This document shows, piece by piece, positions 43,787-52,813 of a DNA stretch of 64,000 bases (position 1 is the first letter of the stretch; each line of letters opens with the position of its first letter). Both the position numbers and the translations under genes were made by a program. Below the pieces are notes generated by a model. It did not search any database and had not been told where the DNA came from. It worked only from the letters and a program-made list of their open reading frames with translations. The DNA is taken from NCBI RefSeq assembly GCF_004123835.1, contig NZ_MZMU01000003.1, positions 1,302,001 to 1,366,000 on the forward strand, given 5' to 3'. The stretch comes from Rhizobium leguminosarum. Lineage in GTDB: Bacteria; Pseudomonadota; Alphaproteobacteria; Rhizobiales; Rhizobiaceae.

Positions 43787-44149
43787 ATGAGCGCAATCCG
43801 TGTTCTGGTTCTTGAAGACAGTCTGATCATCGCGATGGAGGCGGAGGATATTCTCCGCCTGGCAGGTGTCGAGAGTATCGATATCGTCGGCAGCGTCGAA
43901 CAGGCGAGGGCTGCCATTGCTGCGGAGACATATAATTTCGCCCTTCTCGACGTCAATCTCGGCGAGGGCATGAGCTTCGGATTTGCCCGCCATCTTCTCG
44001 ATATCGGCATCCCCTTCGGCTTCGTCAGCGGCTATTCCGATACCGGCGATTTCCCGCCCGATCTGCAGAACATACCGCTTCTGGTGAAGCCTTTCGACGA
44101 AACGGCGATGCGGGAGTTCCTGCAGAGGCTTTTCCCGGCTGTCGCCTGA
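43787..44149 (+). CDS. Single-domain response regulator
   Basis: 120 residues, a receiver domain only. Acidic pocket E10/D11 in VLVLEDSLIIAMEAED, phospho-acceptor D55 in NFALLDVNLGEGMSFG, S81 in GFVSGYSD and K101 in PLLVKPFDE. No output domain, so it acts by protein contact, for example in a phosphorelay with an HWE-type kinase, which this receiver subtype often accompanies. An upstream in-frame extension of 67 codons has no domain. GAGGGG is about nine bases before the ATG. Confidence 0.85.
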   Translation: MSAIRVLVLEDSLIIAMEAEDILRLAGVESIDIVGSVEQARAAIAAETYNFALLDVNLGEGMSFGFARHLLDIGIPFGFVSGYSDTGDFPPDLQNIPLLVKPFDETAMREFLQRLFPAVA

Positions 44150-44179
44150 CGCGGTCCATGGCAGAAGCCAGACCTTGCA

Positions 44180-44240
44180 TTGCAGCGCGTCTTTTCAGAC
44201 GCGCAAAGGACGCTGTAACGCGTTGAATTATGCAGTAGGA
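44180..44240. repeat. RIME-like family 2 element, inverted and partial
   Basis: Reverse complement reads TACTGCATAATTCAACGCG, TTACAGCGTCCTTTGCGCGT, CTGAAAAGACGCGCTG, the second half of family 2 in opposite orientation to the others. Confidence 0.65.
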
Positions 44241-44270
44241 TGGATTCGTCAGCCGTAAGGACTTCTTTCG

Positions 44271-45041
44271 ATGCAGTGGCAGGACCATGCGATCATCCTG
44301 GGCGTCAAGCGCCACGGCGAGACGAGCGTCATCGCTGAGGTAATGACGCGTGATCGCGGCCGCCATCTCGGCCTGGTGCGCTCCGGCCGCTCGCGCGCCA
44401 TGCAGCCGGTGCTGCAAGCGGGCAATGCAGTGGAAGTCATCTGGCGTGCCCGGCTTGACGAGCATCTGGGCGAATTCCGCGTCGAGCCGGTGACGTTGCG
44501 CGCTGCCCGACTGATGGAAACGGCGACCGCCGTCTACGGTGTCCAGGCGATGGGCGCGCTGCTGCGGCTGCTGCCGGAGCGTGACCCGCATCCGCACCTC
44601 TTCGATGCGCTGGAGGTCATCCTCGATCACCTGCACAACCCGGCCGATGCCGGTGAACTCTTTGTGCGCTTCGAGCTTGCGGTGCTGAATGACCTCGGCT
44701 TCGGCCTCGATCTTGCCGAATGCGCCGCGACCGGCGCCCGTTCCGATCTCGTCTATGTCTCGCCGAAATCCGGCCGCGCCGTCAGCCGCACTGCTGGTGC
44801 CCCCTGGGCGGACAAGATGCTGCTCCTGCCGCCGTTCCTCAGCATCGAGGGCAATCACGCGGCCGATTTCGATAGTCTCGCAGCCGCATTCCGTCTGACA
44901 GGGTTCTTTCTGCATCGTCATGTCTACGAGCCGCGCGGCATCGAGGCGGCAGCTGCCCGCGATGGTTTCGTTCAGGCGGCGCTCAAGGCGCTTAATCCAG
45001 CCTTGCGGACGCTTTCCGGCCCGAATGGTATTTCCGCCTGA
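44271..45041 (+). CDS. recO: DNA repair protein RecO
   Basis: 256 residues. N-terminal OB fold [20 protein letters not shown] then [19 protein letters not shown], helical C-terminal part [20 protein letters not shown] and [17 protein letters not shown]. RecO loads RecA onto SSB-coated DNA in the RecFOR pathway. The usual zinc cysteines are reduced to one (ECAATG), as in other alphaproteobacterial RecO. AAGGAC lies about eight bases upstream. Confidence 0.96.
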   Translation: MQWQDHAIILGVKRHGETSVIAEVMTRDRGRHLGLVRSGRSRAMQPVLQAGNAVEVIWRARLDEHLGEFRVEPVTLRAARLMETATAVYGVQAMGALLRLLPERDPHPHLFDALEVILDHLHNPADAGELFVRFELAVLNDLGFGLDLAECAATGARSDLVYVSPKSGRAVSRTAGAPWADKMLLLPPFLSIEGNHAADFDSLAAAFRLTGFFLHRHVYEPRGIEAAAARDGFVQAALKALNPALRTLSGPNGISA

Positions 45042-45142
45042 TCTCGTTTTTTACGGGTGCAAAACATCCTCCGGATTTGGCGGTTTACCTGCCGATGAGC
45101 GCTTCCTATGTCTTCACAGGATTGCCAATCAAGGAGGACCTC

Positions 45143-46138
45143 ATGCTGACCAAGACCGCATCACCGACGACGATCACACTCTGGAACGGCCGCGAAATTC
45201 CGCGCCTCGGCATGGGATGCTGGGCGATCGGCGGTCCCTTCTTTGCCGGCGACACGCCGCTCGGCTGGGGCGATGTCGACGACGATGAATCCGTGCAGGC
45301 GATCAACCGCGCCATCGAACTCGGCATCCGCTTCTTCGACACGGCCTCGAATTACGGCGCCGGCCACTCGGAGGAGGTGCTCGGCCGGGCGATCGGCAAT
45401 CGCGACGATATCGTCATCGCCACCAAGTTCGGCTTCGCCACCGATTCGGAAACCAAGCAGGCAACCGGCGCCTTCGCCGATGAGGCCTTCATCCGCCGTT
45501 CGGTCGAGACCTCGCTGCGCCGTCTCAAGCGCGATCGCCTCGATCTCCTGCAGTTCCACCTCAATGATTTTCCGCTGGAACAGTCGGATGCCGTCTTCGA
45601 TACGCTGGAAGCGCTGCGCGCCGAAGGCAAGATCGATGCGTTCGGCTGGAGCACCGATTTTCCCGATCGTGCCGCCCGTCATACCAGCCGCCAGGGCTAC
45701 GTCTCGATCCAGCATACGATGAACGTTTTCGAACCGGTGCCGGAGATGATCTCGGTGATCGAGGGGAGGGGCCTGATCTCCATCAATCGCGGTCCGCTGG
45801 CGATGGGGCTGCTGACCGGCAAATTCACCGCCGACAAGGCGGTGGGCGCCAAGGATGTCCGTGGGGCCGCCCTTGACTGGATGGTCTATTTCAAGGACGG
45901 GCGCATGGCCCCGGAATTCGCCGCACGGCTCGATGCCGTCCGCGATCTCCTGATATCAGGCGGCCGCACGCTGACGCAGGGCGCGCTTGCCTGGCTCTGG
46001 GCACGCTCGCCGCGCACCCTTCCCATTCCGGGCTGCCGCACCGTTGCCCAGGTGGAGGAAAATGCCGGCGCGCTGGAGAAGGGACCACTGCCGGCCGATG
46101 TCATGGCAGCTATCGATGCTGCACTCTCGCGCGCGTAG
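45143..46138 (+). CDS. Aldo/keto reductase
   Basis: 331 residues, TIM barrel. GREIPRLGMGCWAIGGPFFA, RFFDTASNYGAGHSEEVLG (catalytic aspartate and tyrosine), VIATKFGFATDSE (lysine), LLQFHLNDFPLEQ (histidine) and the NADPH-site ALAWLWARSPRTLPIPGCRT. Substrate unknown. AAGGAGG seven bases before this ATG decides the start. Confidence 0.93.
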   Translation: MLTKTASPTTITLWNGREIPRLGMGCWAIGGPFFAGDTPLGWGDVDDDESVQAINRAIELGIRFFDTASNYGAGHSEEVLGRAIGNRDDIVIATKFGFATDSETKQATGAFADEAFIRRSVETSLRRLKRDRLDLLQFHLNDFPLEQSDAVFDTLEALRAEGKIDAFGWSTDFPDRAARHTSRQGYVSIQHTMNVFEPVPEMISVIEGRGLISINRGPLAMGLLTGKFTADKAVGAKDVRGAALDWMVYFKDGRMAPEFAARLDAVRDLLISGGRTLTQGALAWLWARSPRTLPIPGCRTVAQVEENAGALEKGPLPADVMAAIDAALSRA

Positions 46139-46245
46139 GTCACGGCACAGTCCTCAACGCCCTCACCAAGTCAGTTCAGCCCGAACTGGCATCTCCTTGG
46201 ACTCGCCGTGCCGCTAGCGCCAAAGCGGGAAGGTCGCGGGTTTGC

Positions 46246-46406
46246 TCCCTCTTCTCCCCAGCGGGGAGAAGGTGGCCCGAAGGGTCGGATGAGGGGGCCG
46301 CACGGCACGCCCTTAATTGCCCTTCGCTTGCGCTCAGTGCATTCGCTCCTATCGTCGCTCACCCCCTCATCCGCCTGCCGGCACCTTCTCCCCGTTGGGG
46401 AGAAGA
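46246..46406. repeat. Facing palindromic repeats (CTTCTCCCC type)
   Basis: CTTCTCCCCAGCGGGGAGAA and GGTGGCCCGAAGGGTCGG (46251-46290) face CCCCCTCATCCGCCTGCCGG and CACCTTCTCCCCGTTGGGGA (46362-46402). Same family as 18982-19095. The whole gap 46139-46575 contains nothing else that I can support. Confidence 0.75.
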
Positions 46407-46575
46407 GATTCGTGGCAACGCCTTTCCGTCTCTCCTTACTCAGAGCAAGATGTGTCGAACGACGTTGCTCGTTGCTCTCTCATCCTGTCCTAGGGTCAGG
46501 ACTGAGGACAGGTGAGGAGGATATTGCGGCGTGTGCGGGAGAAAGCCTCGTTCAAGCCGCTTTCCGCAATTCGAC

Positions 46576-47433
46576 CTACCCCCGTGCGCGCACCTTCATC
46601 GCCCAGCCCTCCGGTCGCGCCTCGATGATCTTCACCTCGTCACCGATCTTGATCCTGCCGCTGCCGCGCGGCGTGACGTTCCAGCCGAAGAGCGGGCCGG
46701 GCACGCGCCGGTCGGCCGACATGCGGATGCGGCCCATGGCCGGCATAGGGTTTGGTCCCTCGCGGGACCCGGTCAACTGGTCCTGCGTCGTCATGATGCA
46801 GCGGGAGCAGGGTTTGACGAGATCGAAGCGGATGCCGGCGATCTCGATCGCCGCCCAGCGGTCCTCCGCCCAGGCTTCGTCGGTATCGATGACGATGTTC
46901 GGACGGAAGCGTTCCATGCCGACGCTGCCCTCGCCATGGGCGGCGAGATCGGCATTCAACGCTTTCAGCGAGCCGGTCGTCGTCACCAGGATCTGGTAGC
47001 CGTCGGTAAAGGTCACGGGCGTGGCTTCGCCGGCCCATTCGGCATTCGCCGTCCGCCGTGCCTGCCCGTCGAAGAAGACTAGGCGCACCTCGCGGCCAAG
47101 CCATTCGGAAAGCTGCCGGTTGCTCTGCGGATCGGCGACGGCGGCGCTGACGGCAGATTTCCACACGGTCACATCCATGCGGGTTTCAGGCTGAGGCGGC
47201 AATACCGATATGTCCGTTTTCCCCTGCATCAGCAGCCGAAAGGCACTCGCTTCCGGTCGTACCTCGATGCGTGCGAGGTCGGGCAGCTCACGCTGGGTGA
47301 TGAAGCGCCCTTGCGCATCGGTGATCATCGCCCGCCGGTCGCCGGGAAGCCCATAGGCGTCGATGTCGGCGGCCGGCAGCGCAATGCCGCGAGCGCTCTT
47401 GAGCGGGTAGATGAAGAGGTCGCTGACACGCAT
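46576..47433 (-). CDS. MOSC-domain protein (YcbX/mARC-like)
   Basis: 285 residues. N-terminal beta-barrel domain (VSDLFIYPLKSARGIALPAA, then LPGDRRAMITDAQGRFITQR) followed by the MOSC domain with NIVIDTDEAWAEDRWAAIEI and LVKPCSRCIMTTQDQLTGSR. The cysteine in KPCSRC is the molybdenum-binding residue of this family, so the protein probably reduces N-hydroxylated compounds. AGGAGAACGGC precedes the ATG and overlaps the stop of the upstream HD gene, so the two are one operon. Confidence 0.92.
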   Translation of the reverse strand: MRVSDLFIYPLKSARGIALPAADIDAYGLPGDRRAMITDAQGRFITQRELPDLARIEVRPEASAFRLLMQGKTDISVLPPQPETRMDVTVWKSAVSAAVADPQSNRQLSEWLGREVRLVFFDGQARRTANAEWAGEATPVTFTDGYQILVTTTGSLKALNADLAAHGEGSVGMERFRPNIVIDTDEAWAEDRWAAIEIAGIRFDLVKPCSRCIMTTQDQLTGSREGPNPMPAMGRIRMSADRRVPGPLFGWNVTPRGSGRIKIGDEVKIIEARPEGWAMKVRARG

Positions 47434-47442
47434 GCCGTTCTC

Positions 47443-48087
47443 CTAGATTTCGTCCATGAATTCCGAGAGAAAATCGCGCAAGCTTTTGTCACGCGCGGCC
47501 GCCAGCCTGCGGCCGGTCTCGGTCTGGAATCCTTCCGCCAGTTTGAACAGCTTCGTCTGGAAATGGTCAATGGCATAACGCTTGTCATCGAGCGGGCGGT
47601 CTGCCGCCGCCGGATCGAACGGATCGTAGAGCCCGGATCCCAATCGCCCGGCGATATAGAAGCAGCGGGCGACGCCGATCATGCCGATCGCGTCCAGCCG
47701 GTCGGCATCCTGCAGGATCTTCGCCTCCAGCGTCTGCGGTACCACCCCGGCCGAGAAACTATGCGCGGTGATTGCGTGGGCCGTGGCTTCGATATCCGCG
47801 CCGCTCCAGCCGAGTTCTGCCAGGATCGCCGATGCTTTCTCCGCCGCCAAAGCCGATGCTTTTACCCGCAACGGCGAATTCTTCTCGACAGCGACGCAGT
47901 CGTGCAGCAGCACGGAAGCGGCAAGCACCCGCCCGTCGCCACCTTCTCCCGCGTGGATGCGCATGGCATTCCTGAAGACGCGCAGGATATGGGCAAGGTC
48001 GTGTGAGCCGTCGTCGCCATCGGCCGCATGCGCAATCAGCACCGCCGCAAGCGTTTCGTGTGGGAAGAAGGCTTCAGCCTCGAACAT
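47443..48087 (-). CDS. HD-domain phosphohydrolase (YedJ-like)
   Basis: 214 residues. GSHDLAHILRVFRNAMRIHA, AASVLLHDCVAVEKNSPLR (HD), AHAITAHSF and KILQDADRLDAIGMIGVAR are the metal-site motifs of the small HD hydrolases. The C-terminus is helical. Probably acts on nucleotides or other phosphoesters. Start at 48087 (AGGTGG eight bases upstream) is preferred over a much longer frame. Confidence 0.9.
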   Translation of the reverse strand: MFEAEAFFPHETLAAVLIAHAADGDDGSHDLAHILRVFRNAMRIHAGEGGDGRVLAASVLLHDCVAVEKNSPLRVKASALAAEKASAILAELGWSGADIEATAHAITAHSFSAGVVPQTLEAKILQDADRLDAIGMIGVARCFYIAGRLGSGLYDPFDPAAADRPLDDKRYAIDHFQTKLFKLAEGFQTETGRRLAAARDKSLRDFLSEFMDEI

Positions 48088-48246
48088 TGCGCCACCTGTT
48101 ATGAGGAAGATCTTTTCCGTCGATAGAGCATCGGGGCGGAGCGGGCGGGTCAAAGGATGCAACAACGAAGACCTCGGGAACCGCAGCGATTTTGTAGCGG
48201 CTTGCTGCGCGAGTCGCAATCGACAGCGCCGCGCGGCAGGGGGATC

Positions 48247-50148
48247 TCAGTGCTTGGCTTTGGCAAGACGCGCGTCGCTATTCTTCGGCGGCAGGGAGAG
48301 AAGATGGGGCACGTCACCTGCGGGTCTCGGCGGACTAATGTGATAGCCCTGGATCTCGTCGCATTCCTCGCGTTCGAGCAGCGCCAGCTGCTCGGCGGTC
48401 TCGACGCCCTCGACGGTGACGCGCATGCCGAGCGCATCGCCGAGCAGAATGATCGCGTGCATGATCGCATGCGCTTCCTTGTTGTCGACGATGTCGTTGA
48501 CGAAGGATTTGTCGATCTTGATCTTGTCGAAGGGAAAGCTCGAGAGATAGCTCAGCGAGGAATAGCCGGTGCCGAAATCGTCCATCGAGATGCGGACGCC
48601 GCGCTCCTTCAGCGCATGCAGGATTGGCAGCACCTCGTCGAGATTCTCCATCAGCACGCTCTCGGTGATTTCGAGTTCGAGCCGCGACGGCGACAGTGCG
48701 GCGGCGGCAAGCGCTTCGCCGACGTCCTTGGTCAGGTCGCTGCCGCTGAATTGGATTGCAGAAACGTTGACCGCGACCTTGATGCCCTCCGGCCATTGCG
48801 CCGCATCGCTGCAGGCTCGGCGCAAAACCCAACGGCCGATATCGACGATGAGGCCGACCTCTTCGGCGAGTGGAATGAAATCCATCGGCGGGACGCGGCC
48901 GCGGATCGGGTGGTTCCAGCGGATCAGGGCTTCGAAGCCGCAGATGCGCCGCTGCCAGAGGTCATAAAGCGGCTGGTAGTGCAGCTCGAATTCCTCGTTC
49001 TCGACGGCTGCTCTGAGGTCTGCCTCGAGCGCGTGGCGCAGTTGCATCTGCACTTCCATCTGACCGGCGAAGAAACGCTCGCGTTTGCGCCCGTCCGCCT
49101 TGGCATGCGACAGCGCCACGCCGGCATTCTTCAGCAGGATATCGGTTTCCTCGCCATCATCAGGGGCGACCGCGATCCCCATGGAAACGCTGAGCTCCAC
49201 TTGTTTCTCGCCGTGGAAAAATGGCTCGGAAAGCTCACGGCGGATCTGCTCGGCCAGCGCCGTCACGTTCCACGGCTGCTGCTTGCCTGTCTGCAGGATG
49301 GCGAACTCATCCGAGCCGAGGCGTGCCAGGGCGTTCTCCGAACCGGCCGAGGCTCGGATACGCTCGGCGACCTGCTGCAGGATCTTGTCGCCGACCGACA
49401 CGCCCATCGTGTTGTTGATCGATTTGAACCGGTCGAGATTGAGGTGAACGAGGGCGACCTGCTCGTCCGGCTTGCGCTCGATGAGCGTCGCATCGACCTG
49501 CTCGCGGAAATGGATGCGGTTCGGAAGGCCGGTCAGCGGGTCGTGGTGAGCGAGATAGGTGATACGCTCGGCCGCCTTTCGATCCTCGGTGATATCGGCA
49601 TGAATGGCGATGCTGCTGCCGTCGGCAAGGATGGTCACCATGCTCTGGATGGTGCGGCCGTCGTCCATCAGCCATTCGCGCCGGCGGATACTGCCGCTTG
49701 TTGCGATCGCAGAGGAATGTCGCCCGACCCGCCGGCCGGGCTTGGCGCTGGTGCCCTCCGCACCGCGCATTTTGTCGATGAGATCGGCGATTGTCACGCC
49801 CACGACGACATCGTCCTGCGTCAGGCCGAAGAGCTGCCGGAAGCCGATGTTGGAAAGCGTCAGCCGCTGATCGGCGTCGAAGACGCTGAGACCGAGCGGC
49901 AGGTTGTTGAGGATGATTTCGAAGAGTTTTTGCTGCCCGTCGAATGCCTGGCTGAGGGCGGAAATATTGCCTCTCAGCGCATGGTTTTCCCTCAACAGCG
50001 TTTCCGCGCTTCTCTCGATTTCGTCATAGTCATTTTCATGGACGCGATAGGTCGCGATCACAAGCTCCATCAGACGCTGCGCGTCGACCGATCCATCGGC
50101 CGTGACGGCCTGGCTGCATTGCTGCCAGAAGAGCGCTTCGGCTTTCAT
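48247..50148 (-). CDS. PAS-GGDEF-EAL cyclic-di-GMP protein
   Basis: 633 residues, cytoplasmic. An N-terminal coiled stretch (about 40-75, EIERSAETLLRENHALRG), a PAS domain at about 75-195 (LFEIILNNLPLGLSVFDADQ), a GGDEF domain at about 210-365 (LAHHDPLTGLPNRIHFREQV) and an EAL domain at about 385-620. The GGDEF signature reads RLGSDEFAIL, so the second glycine is serine and cyclase activity is doubtful. EAL residues are intact: FEALIRW, ELEITESVLMEN, DDFGTGYSSLSYLS, FDKIKIDKSFV, VEGVETAEQL. A phosphodiesterase, perhaps with a GTP-sensing GGDEF, is most likely. An in-frame extension to 50295 is rejected because it lacks domain similarity. Confidence 0.93.
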   Translation of the reverse strand: MKAEALFWQQCSQAVTADGSVDAQRLMELVIATYRVHENDYDEIERSAETLLRENHALRGNISALSQAFDGQQKLFEIILNNLPLGLSVFDADQRLTLSNIGFRQLFGLTQDDVVVGVTIADLIDKMRGAEGTSAKPGRRVGRHSSAIATSGSIRRREWLMDDGRTIQSMVTILADGSSIAIHADITEDRKAAERITYLAHHDPLTGLPNRIHFREQVDATLIERKPDEQVALVHLNLDRFKSINNTMGVSVGDKILQQVAERIRASAGSENALARLGSDEFAILQTGKQQPWNVTALAEQIRRELSEPFFHGEKQVELSVSMGIAVAPDDGEETDILLKNAGVALSHAKADGRKRERFFAGQMEVQMQLRHALEADLRAAVENEEFELHYQPLYDLWQRRICGFEALIRWNHPIRGRVPPMDFIPLAEEVGLIVDIGRWVLRRACSDAAQWPEGIKVAVNVSAIQFSGSDLTKDVGEALAAAALSPSRLELEITESVLMENLDEVLPILHALKERGVRISMDDFGTGYSSLSYLSSFPFDKIKIDKSFVNDIVDNKEAHAIMHAIILLGDALGMRVTVEGVETAEQLALLEREECDEIQGYHISPPRPAGDVPHLLSLPPKNSDARLAKAKH

Positions 50149-50584
50149 GTGGGCGCGTCCTGTGGGACGGCTGCGACGGCAATGATCGTCTTCAATTGAT
50201 GAACGTACCTCATCGCTTCGGAAAACCTTTCTAAAGTGAACATAAAATTGATTTTTTATAAGCCGAACGTCAAGGTGGTACCTTGCAACGCCCATTCTGG
50301 ATGGGCCGGATTAATATTCGGTTGCAGTGCAGCAGCGATGACAGTTTGTTAGGCGTTTGTTTTATATGTGAAAAATCACTGAAATACTGGTAGGGCCGGT
50401 TGTCTGACGCAGGTGGCACGCGATTTCGCGGCATTCCGTTAACTTTTGTCAATCATCGTTAATGAGAAGTTAACAACTTATTGACGCACTGCGCAAATCA
50501 GTTTAACCACCGAGTCAACACTGATTTTCCACGTTCGTATTGCGTACAAACACCACCGGCAAAAGGCGGTGAATGGAGGTTTGT
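50149..50584. other. AT-rich intergenic region between divergent genes
   Basis: About 440 bases. GTTAACTT at 50440-50447 and AAGTTAAC at 50468-50475 are inverted copies 20 bases apart, followed by TTGACG and TTTAAC 17-18 bases later, a possible promoter for the EF-hand gene. No coding frame seen. Confidence 0.45.
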
Positions 50585-50926
50585 ATGACCAGCACTACAT
50601 CCGTTTCAGACACCTCATATGCATATTTGGCGACGCTTTCGCGTCTCGATGTCAATGGCGATGGCGTCCTCAGCCGCGGCGAACGTGCCGCCGATGAGAA
50701 ACCCGGCATCATCAAGGAACTCCTGGAAGACGACACGACCAGCGAGACGCAGCCGAAATTTTCCGGCAGCCTGATTGCGCTGATGATGGACACGCGTGAC
50801 GGCGGCACGGCAAGCAGCATCGCGGTTTCCTATCCGTTGCAGCAGACCGCGCCGGCGACCGGCAATCAGTCCGACGATCTCTATCGTAACACTTACGGCC
50901 AGTTCGACTTCAACGCTGTCGCCTGA
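50585..50926 (+). CDS. EF-hand small protein
   Basis: 113 residues. A perfect EF-hand calcium loop DVNGDGVLSRGE at residues 22-33 (D, N, D, S and E in the ligand positions) preceded by a helix AYLATLSRL. No signal peptide is visible, so its location is uncertain. The rest is low in hydrophobic residues and ends QFDFNAVA. GGAGG is five bases before the ATG at 50585. A strong terminator follows. Family not recognised; calcium binding is likely from the loop. Confidence 0.78.
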   Translation: MTSTTSVSDTSYAYLATLSRLDVNGDGVLSRGERAADEKPGIIKELLEDDTTSETQPKFSGSLIALMMDTRDGGTASSIAVSYPLQQTAPATGNQSDDLYRNTYGQFDFNAVA

Positions 50927-50955
50927 CGACCGACGTCTCAATTCGAGTGATTTGC

Positions 50956-50981
50956 AAGCCGGCCGTTTGGCCGGCTTTTCT
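50956..50981 (+). terminator. Rho-independent terminator of the EF-hand gene
   Basis: AAGCCGGCC and GGCCGGCTT form a nine-pair stem with a four-base loop, running into TTCTC. Confidence 0.85.
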
Positions 50982-50997
50982 CGTCCGATATTCCCAG

Positions 50998-51184
50998 CGC
51001 ATAACCCCAAAATCGGAACGATTTTCGGGGTTATGCGCCAATTTAAAGTCGTAGAGCGTCCTTAGCGCGTCCTGTCGGACGCGCGGCGCTCTACTGCATA
51101 ACCCCGAAAATCGAAATGATTTTCGGAAAGGATTATGCGCCGATTCAAAGGTGATAGCGCGTCCTGTCGGACACGCGGCGCTCT
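50998..51184. repeat. Two RIME-like family 2 elements in tandem
   Basis: Unit one 50998-51093 and unit two 51096-51184, each with the palindrome CGCATAACCCC..GGGGTTATGCG (second unit mutated) and the second hairpin with GTCCTGTCGGAC and GCGCGGCGCTCT. They stand just upstream of sodC and no promoter is obvious between them and the gene. Confidence 0.8.
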
Positions 51185-51246
51185 GGATCAGGAACACCTT
51201 CCGGTTTGACACGTTCAGAAGGACAACCGGACGGAAGGAGATCTCC

Positions 51247-51762
51247 ATGAAAGCCATGCGCATTATCGCCGCCTTGAGCCTGCTTGCGGTTGCATTGCCG
51301 GCAGGCGCTCAGGACAAGCAGACGGCGGTCGCCAATTTCGTCGGCAAGGACGGCAAGGAAGACGGTCGCGCACAGCTGACGGCTGCCGCCACTGGCGGCG
51401 TCCTGATCGAAGTCGAGATATCGGGACTGCCGGCGAACAAATGGGTGGCCTTCCATGTTCATGAGACCGGCCGCTGCGACGCCGCGACCCATCATGAATC
51501 GGCGGGCGGTCATTTCAATCCTGAGAAGGCGGAGCATGGCATTCTTGCCGCCAAGGGTCCGCACGCCGGCGACATGCCCAATCAATATGTCGGGCAGGAC
51601 GGCGTGCTGCGGGCACAGATCTTCGACAGCATGGTCACGCTCGACGGCAAGACCGACGGCATTCGCGGCCGCGCATTGATGGTGCATGCCAATTCGGATG
51701 ATTATCGCAGCCAGCCTTCTGGTGATGCCGGCGAAAGACTTTCCTGCGGCGTCATCCAATAG
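51247..51762 (+). CDS. sodC: Periplasmic Cu-Zn superoxide dismutase
   Basis: 171 residues with signal peptide MKAMRIIAALSLLAVALPAG, cleavage near AQDKQ. Copper and zinc ligands are in WVAFHVHETGRCD, HHESAGGHFNPEKAEHG, HAGDMPNQYV and ALMVHANSDDYRSQP; the disulfide cysteines are GRCD and LSCGVI. It removes superoxide outside the cytoplasm. AAGGAG lies six bases before the ATG. Flanked on both sides by family 2 repeats. Confidence 0.96.
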   Translation: MKAMRIIAALSLLAVALPAGAQDKQTAVANFVGKDGKEDGRAQLTAAATGGVLIEVEISGLPANKWVAFHVHETGRCDAATHHESAGGHFNPEKAEHGILAAKGPHAGDMPNQYVGQDGVLRAQIFDSMVTLDGKTDGIRGRALMVHANSDDYRSQPSGDAGERLSCGVIQ

Positions 51763-51767
51763 CTACG

Positions 51768-51864
51768 GCACAATTCCTTGAATCGGAATCGATTGAAGGG
51801 CAAAGCTATGCAACAATTCAAAGTGCGCACAGCGCCGCTGGTCTTAATAAGATCCGCGGCGCTG
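51768..51864. repeat. RIME-like family 2 element downstream of sodC
   Basis: CACAATTCCTTGAATCGGAA and mirror half, then ATTCAAAGTGCGCACAGC and CCGCGGCGCTG. Same orientation as the pair upstream of sodC. Confidence 0.7.
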
Positions 51865-51871
51865 CAATGTC

Positions 51872-52756
51872 TTACTGCCGCGTCTGCGTCGACCTTTCGG
51901 CGGTTGCCCCGCCATTGGACTTTTTTGACGGCGCGGCATCTGAAGCATTCGCCACAGCGGCAGGATTCTCGTCGAAGGCGAGTTTCACGCGCTTCACCAT
52001 GTCACGGCTGACCAGCCACCAATCGCCGGTCTTTGCCCAATAGCGCAGCGTTACGGAGATCGCACTGTCGCCGAGGCTATCGATGAAGACGCTGGGTGCC
52101 GGTGACGTCAGCACTCTGGAATCGGCTTTGGCAAGGCCAATCAGCCTCTCCATCGCCAGATCGATGTCATCCTCAGGGGCGACGCTGATTTTCAGCTCGT
52201 CCCGCCGCGTAGGCTCGCGGCTGAAATTGGTAATGGGCGTGTTCCAGAGCGTGGAATTCGGCGCCAACCGGTAGAGCCCGTCGCCGGTTCTGAGTTCGGT
52301 CGCAAACAATCCGATTTCGCGCACCGTGCCGGCCACGCCGCTGGTCTCGATATATTCGCCGACGCGGAACGGCCTGAGGATCAGCAGCATGATGCCGGCG
52401 GCGATATTCTGCAGCGTCCCTTGCAGCGCCAGTCCGATCGCCAGGCCTGCCGCGCCGAGGGTGGCGATGATCGAGGCGGTCTGGACGCCGAATTGACCGA
52501 GCACGGTGATGAACACCAGGATGAGCAGCGCATAGCGCAGCACATTGGTGAAGAATCGCGCCAGCGTCTCGTCGATGCCATGAACGCGCGACAGGCCTTC
52601 ATAAGCCCAGCGGCTGGCAAAACCGGCCAGCGCCCAGCCGAGAACGAGCAGGATCACCGCTCCGAGAACGGAGAAGGAATACTGCACCGCCAGCGCGCTT
52701 GCCTGACTGAGTGCCGTTTGCGTGGCGAGGAGGACATCGGCTGCCTGTTGTTCCAT
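51872..52756 (-). CDS. MscS-family mechanosensitive channel
   Basis: 294 residues. Three membrane segments at about 22-45, 65-85 and 90-120, with the pore helix and hinge in GAAGLAIGLALQGTLQNIAA then GIMLLILRPFRVGEYIET, the MscS core motif. The beta domain has GTVREIGLFATELRTGDG and APNSTLWNTPITNFSRE. Releases solutes on osmotic downshock. The C-terminal tail is low complexity. AGGG precedes the ATG. Confidence 0.94.
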   Translation of the reverse strand: MEQQAADVLLATQTALSQASALAVQYSFSVLGAVILLVLGWALAGFASRWAYEGLSRVHGIDETLARFFTNVLRYALLILVFITVLGQFGVQTASIIATLGAAGLAIGLALQGTLQNIAAGIMLLILRPFRVGEYIETSGVAGTVREIGLFATELRTGDGLYRLAPNSTLWNTPITNFSREPTRRDELKISVAPEDDIDLAMERLIGLAKADSRVLTSPAPSVFIDSLGDSAISVTLRYWAKTGDWWLVSRDMVKRVKLAFDENPAAVANASDAAPSKKSNGGATAERSTQTRQ

Positions 52757-52813
52757 GATCTGGCCCTGTCGTTGTGCTTGGTCGGGGGCTAGATGGAGCG
52801 GCGGGCGGCAGCG

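Noticed and set aside
48157..50199. 680-codon open frame antisense to the GGDEF-EAL gene
   Set aside because: Shadow frame with no recognisable motif and no ribosome-binding site.
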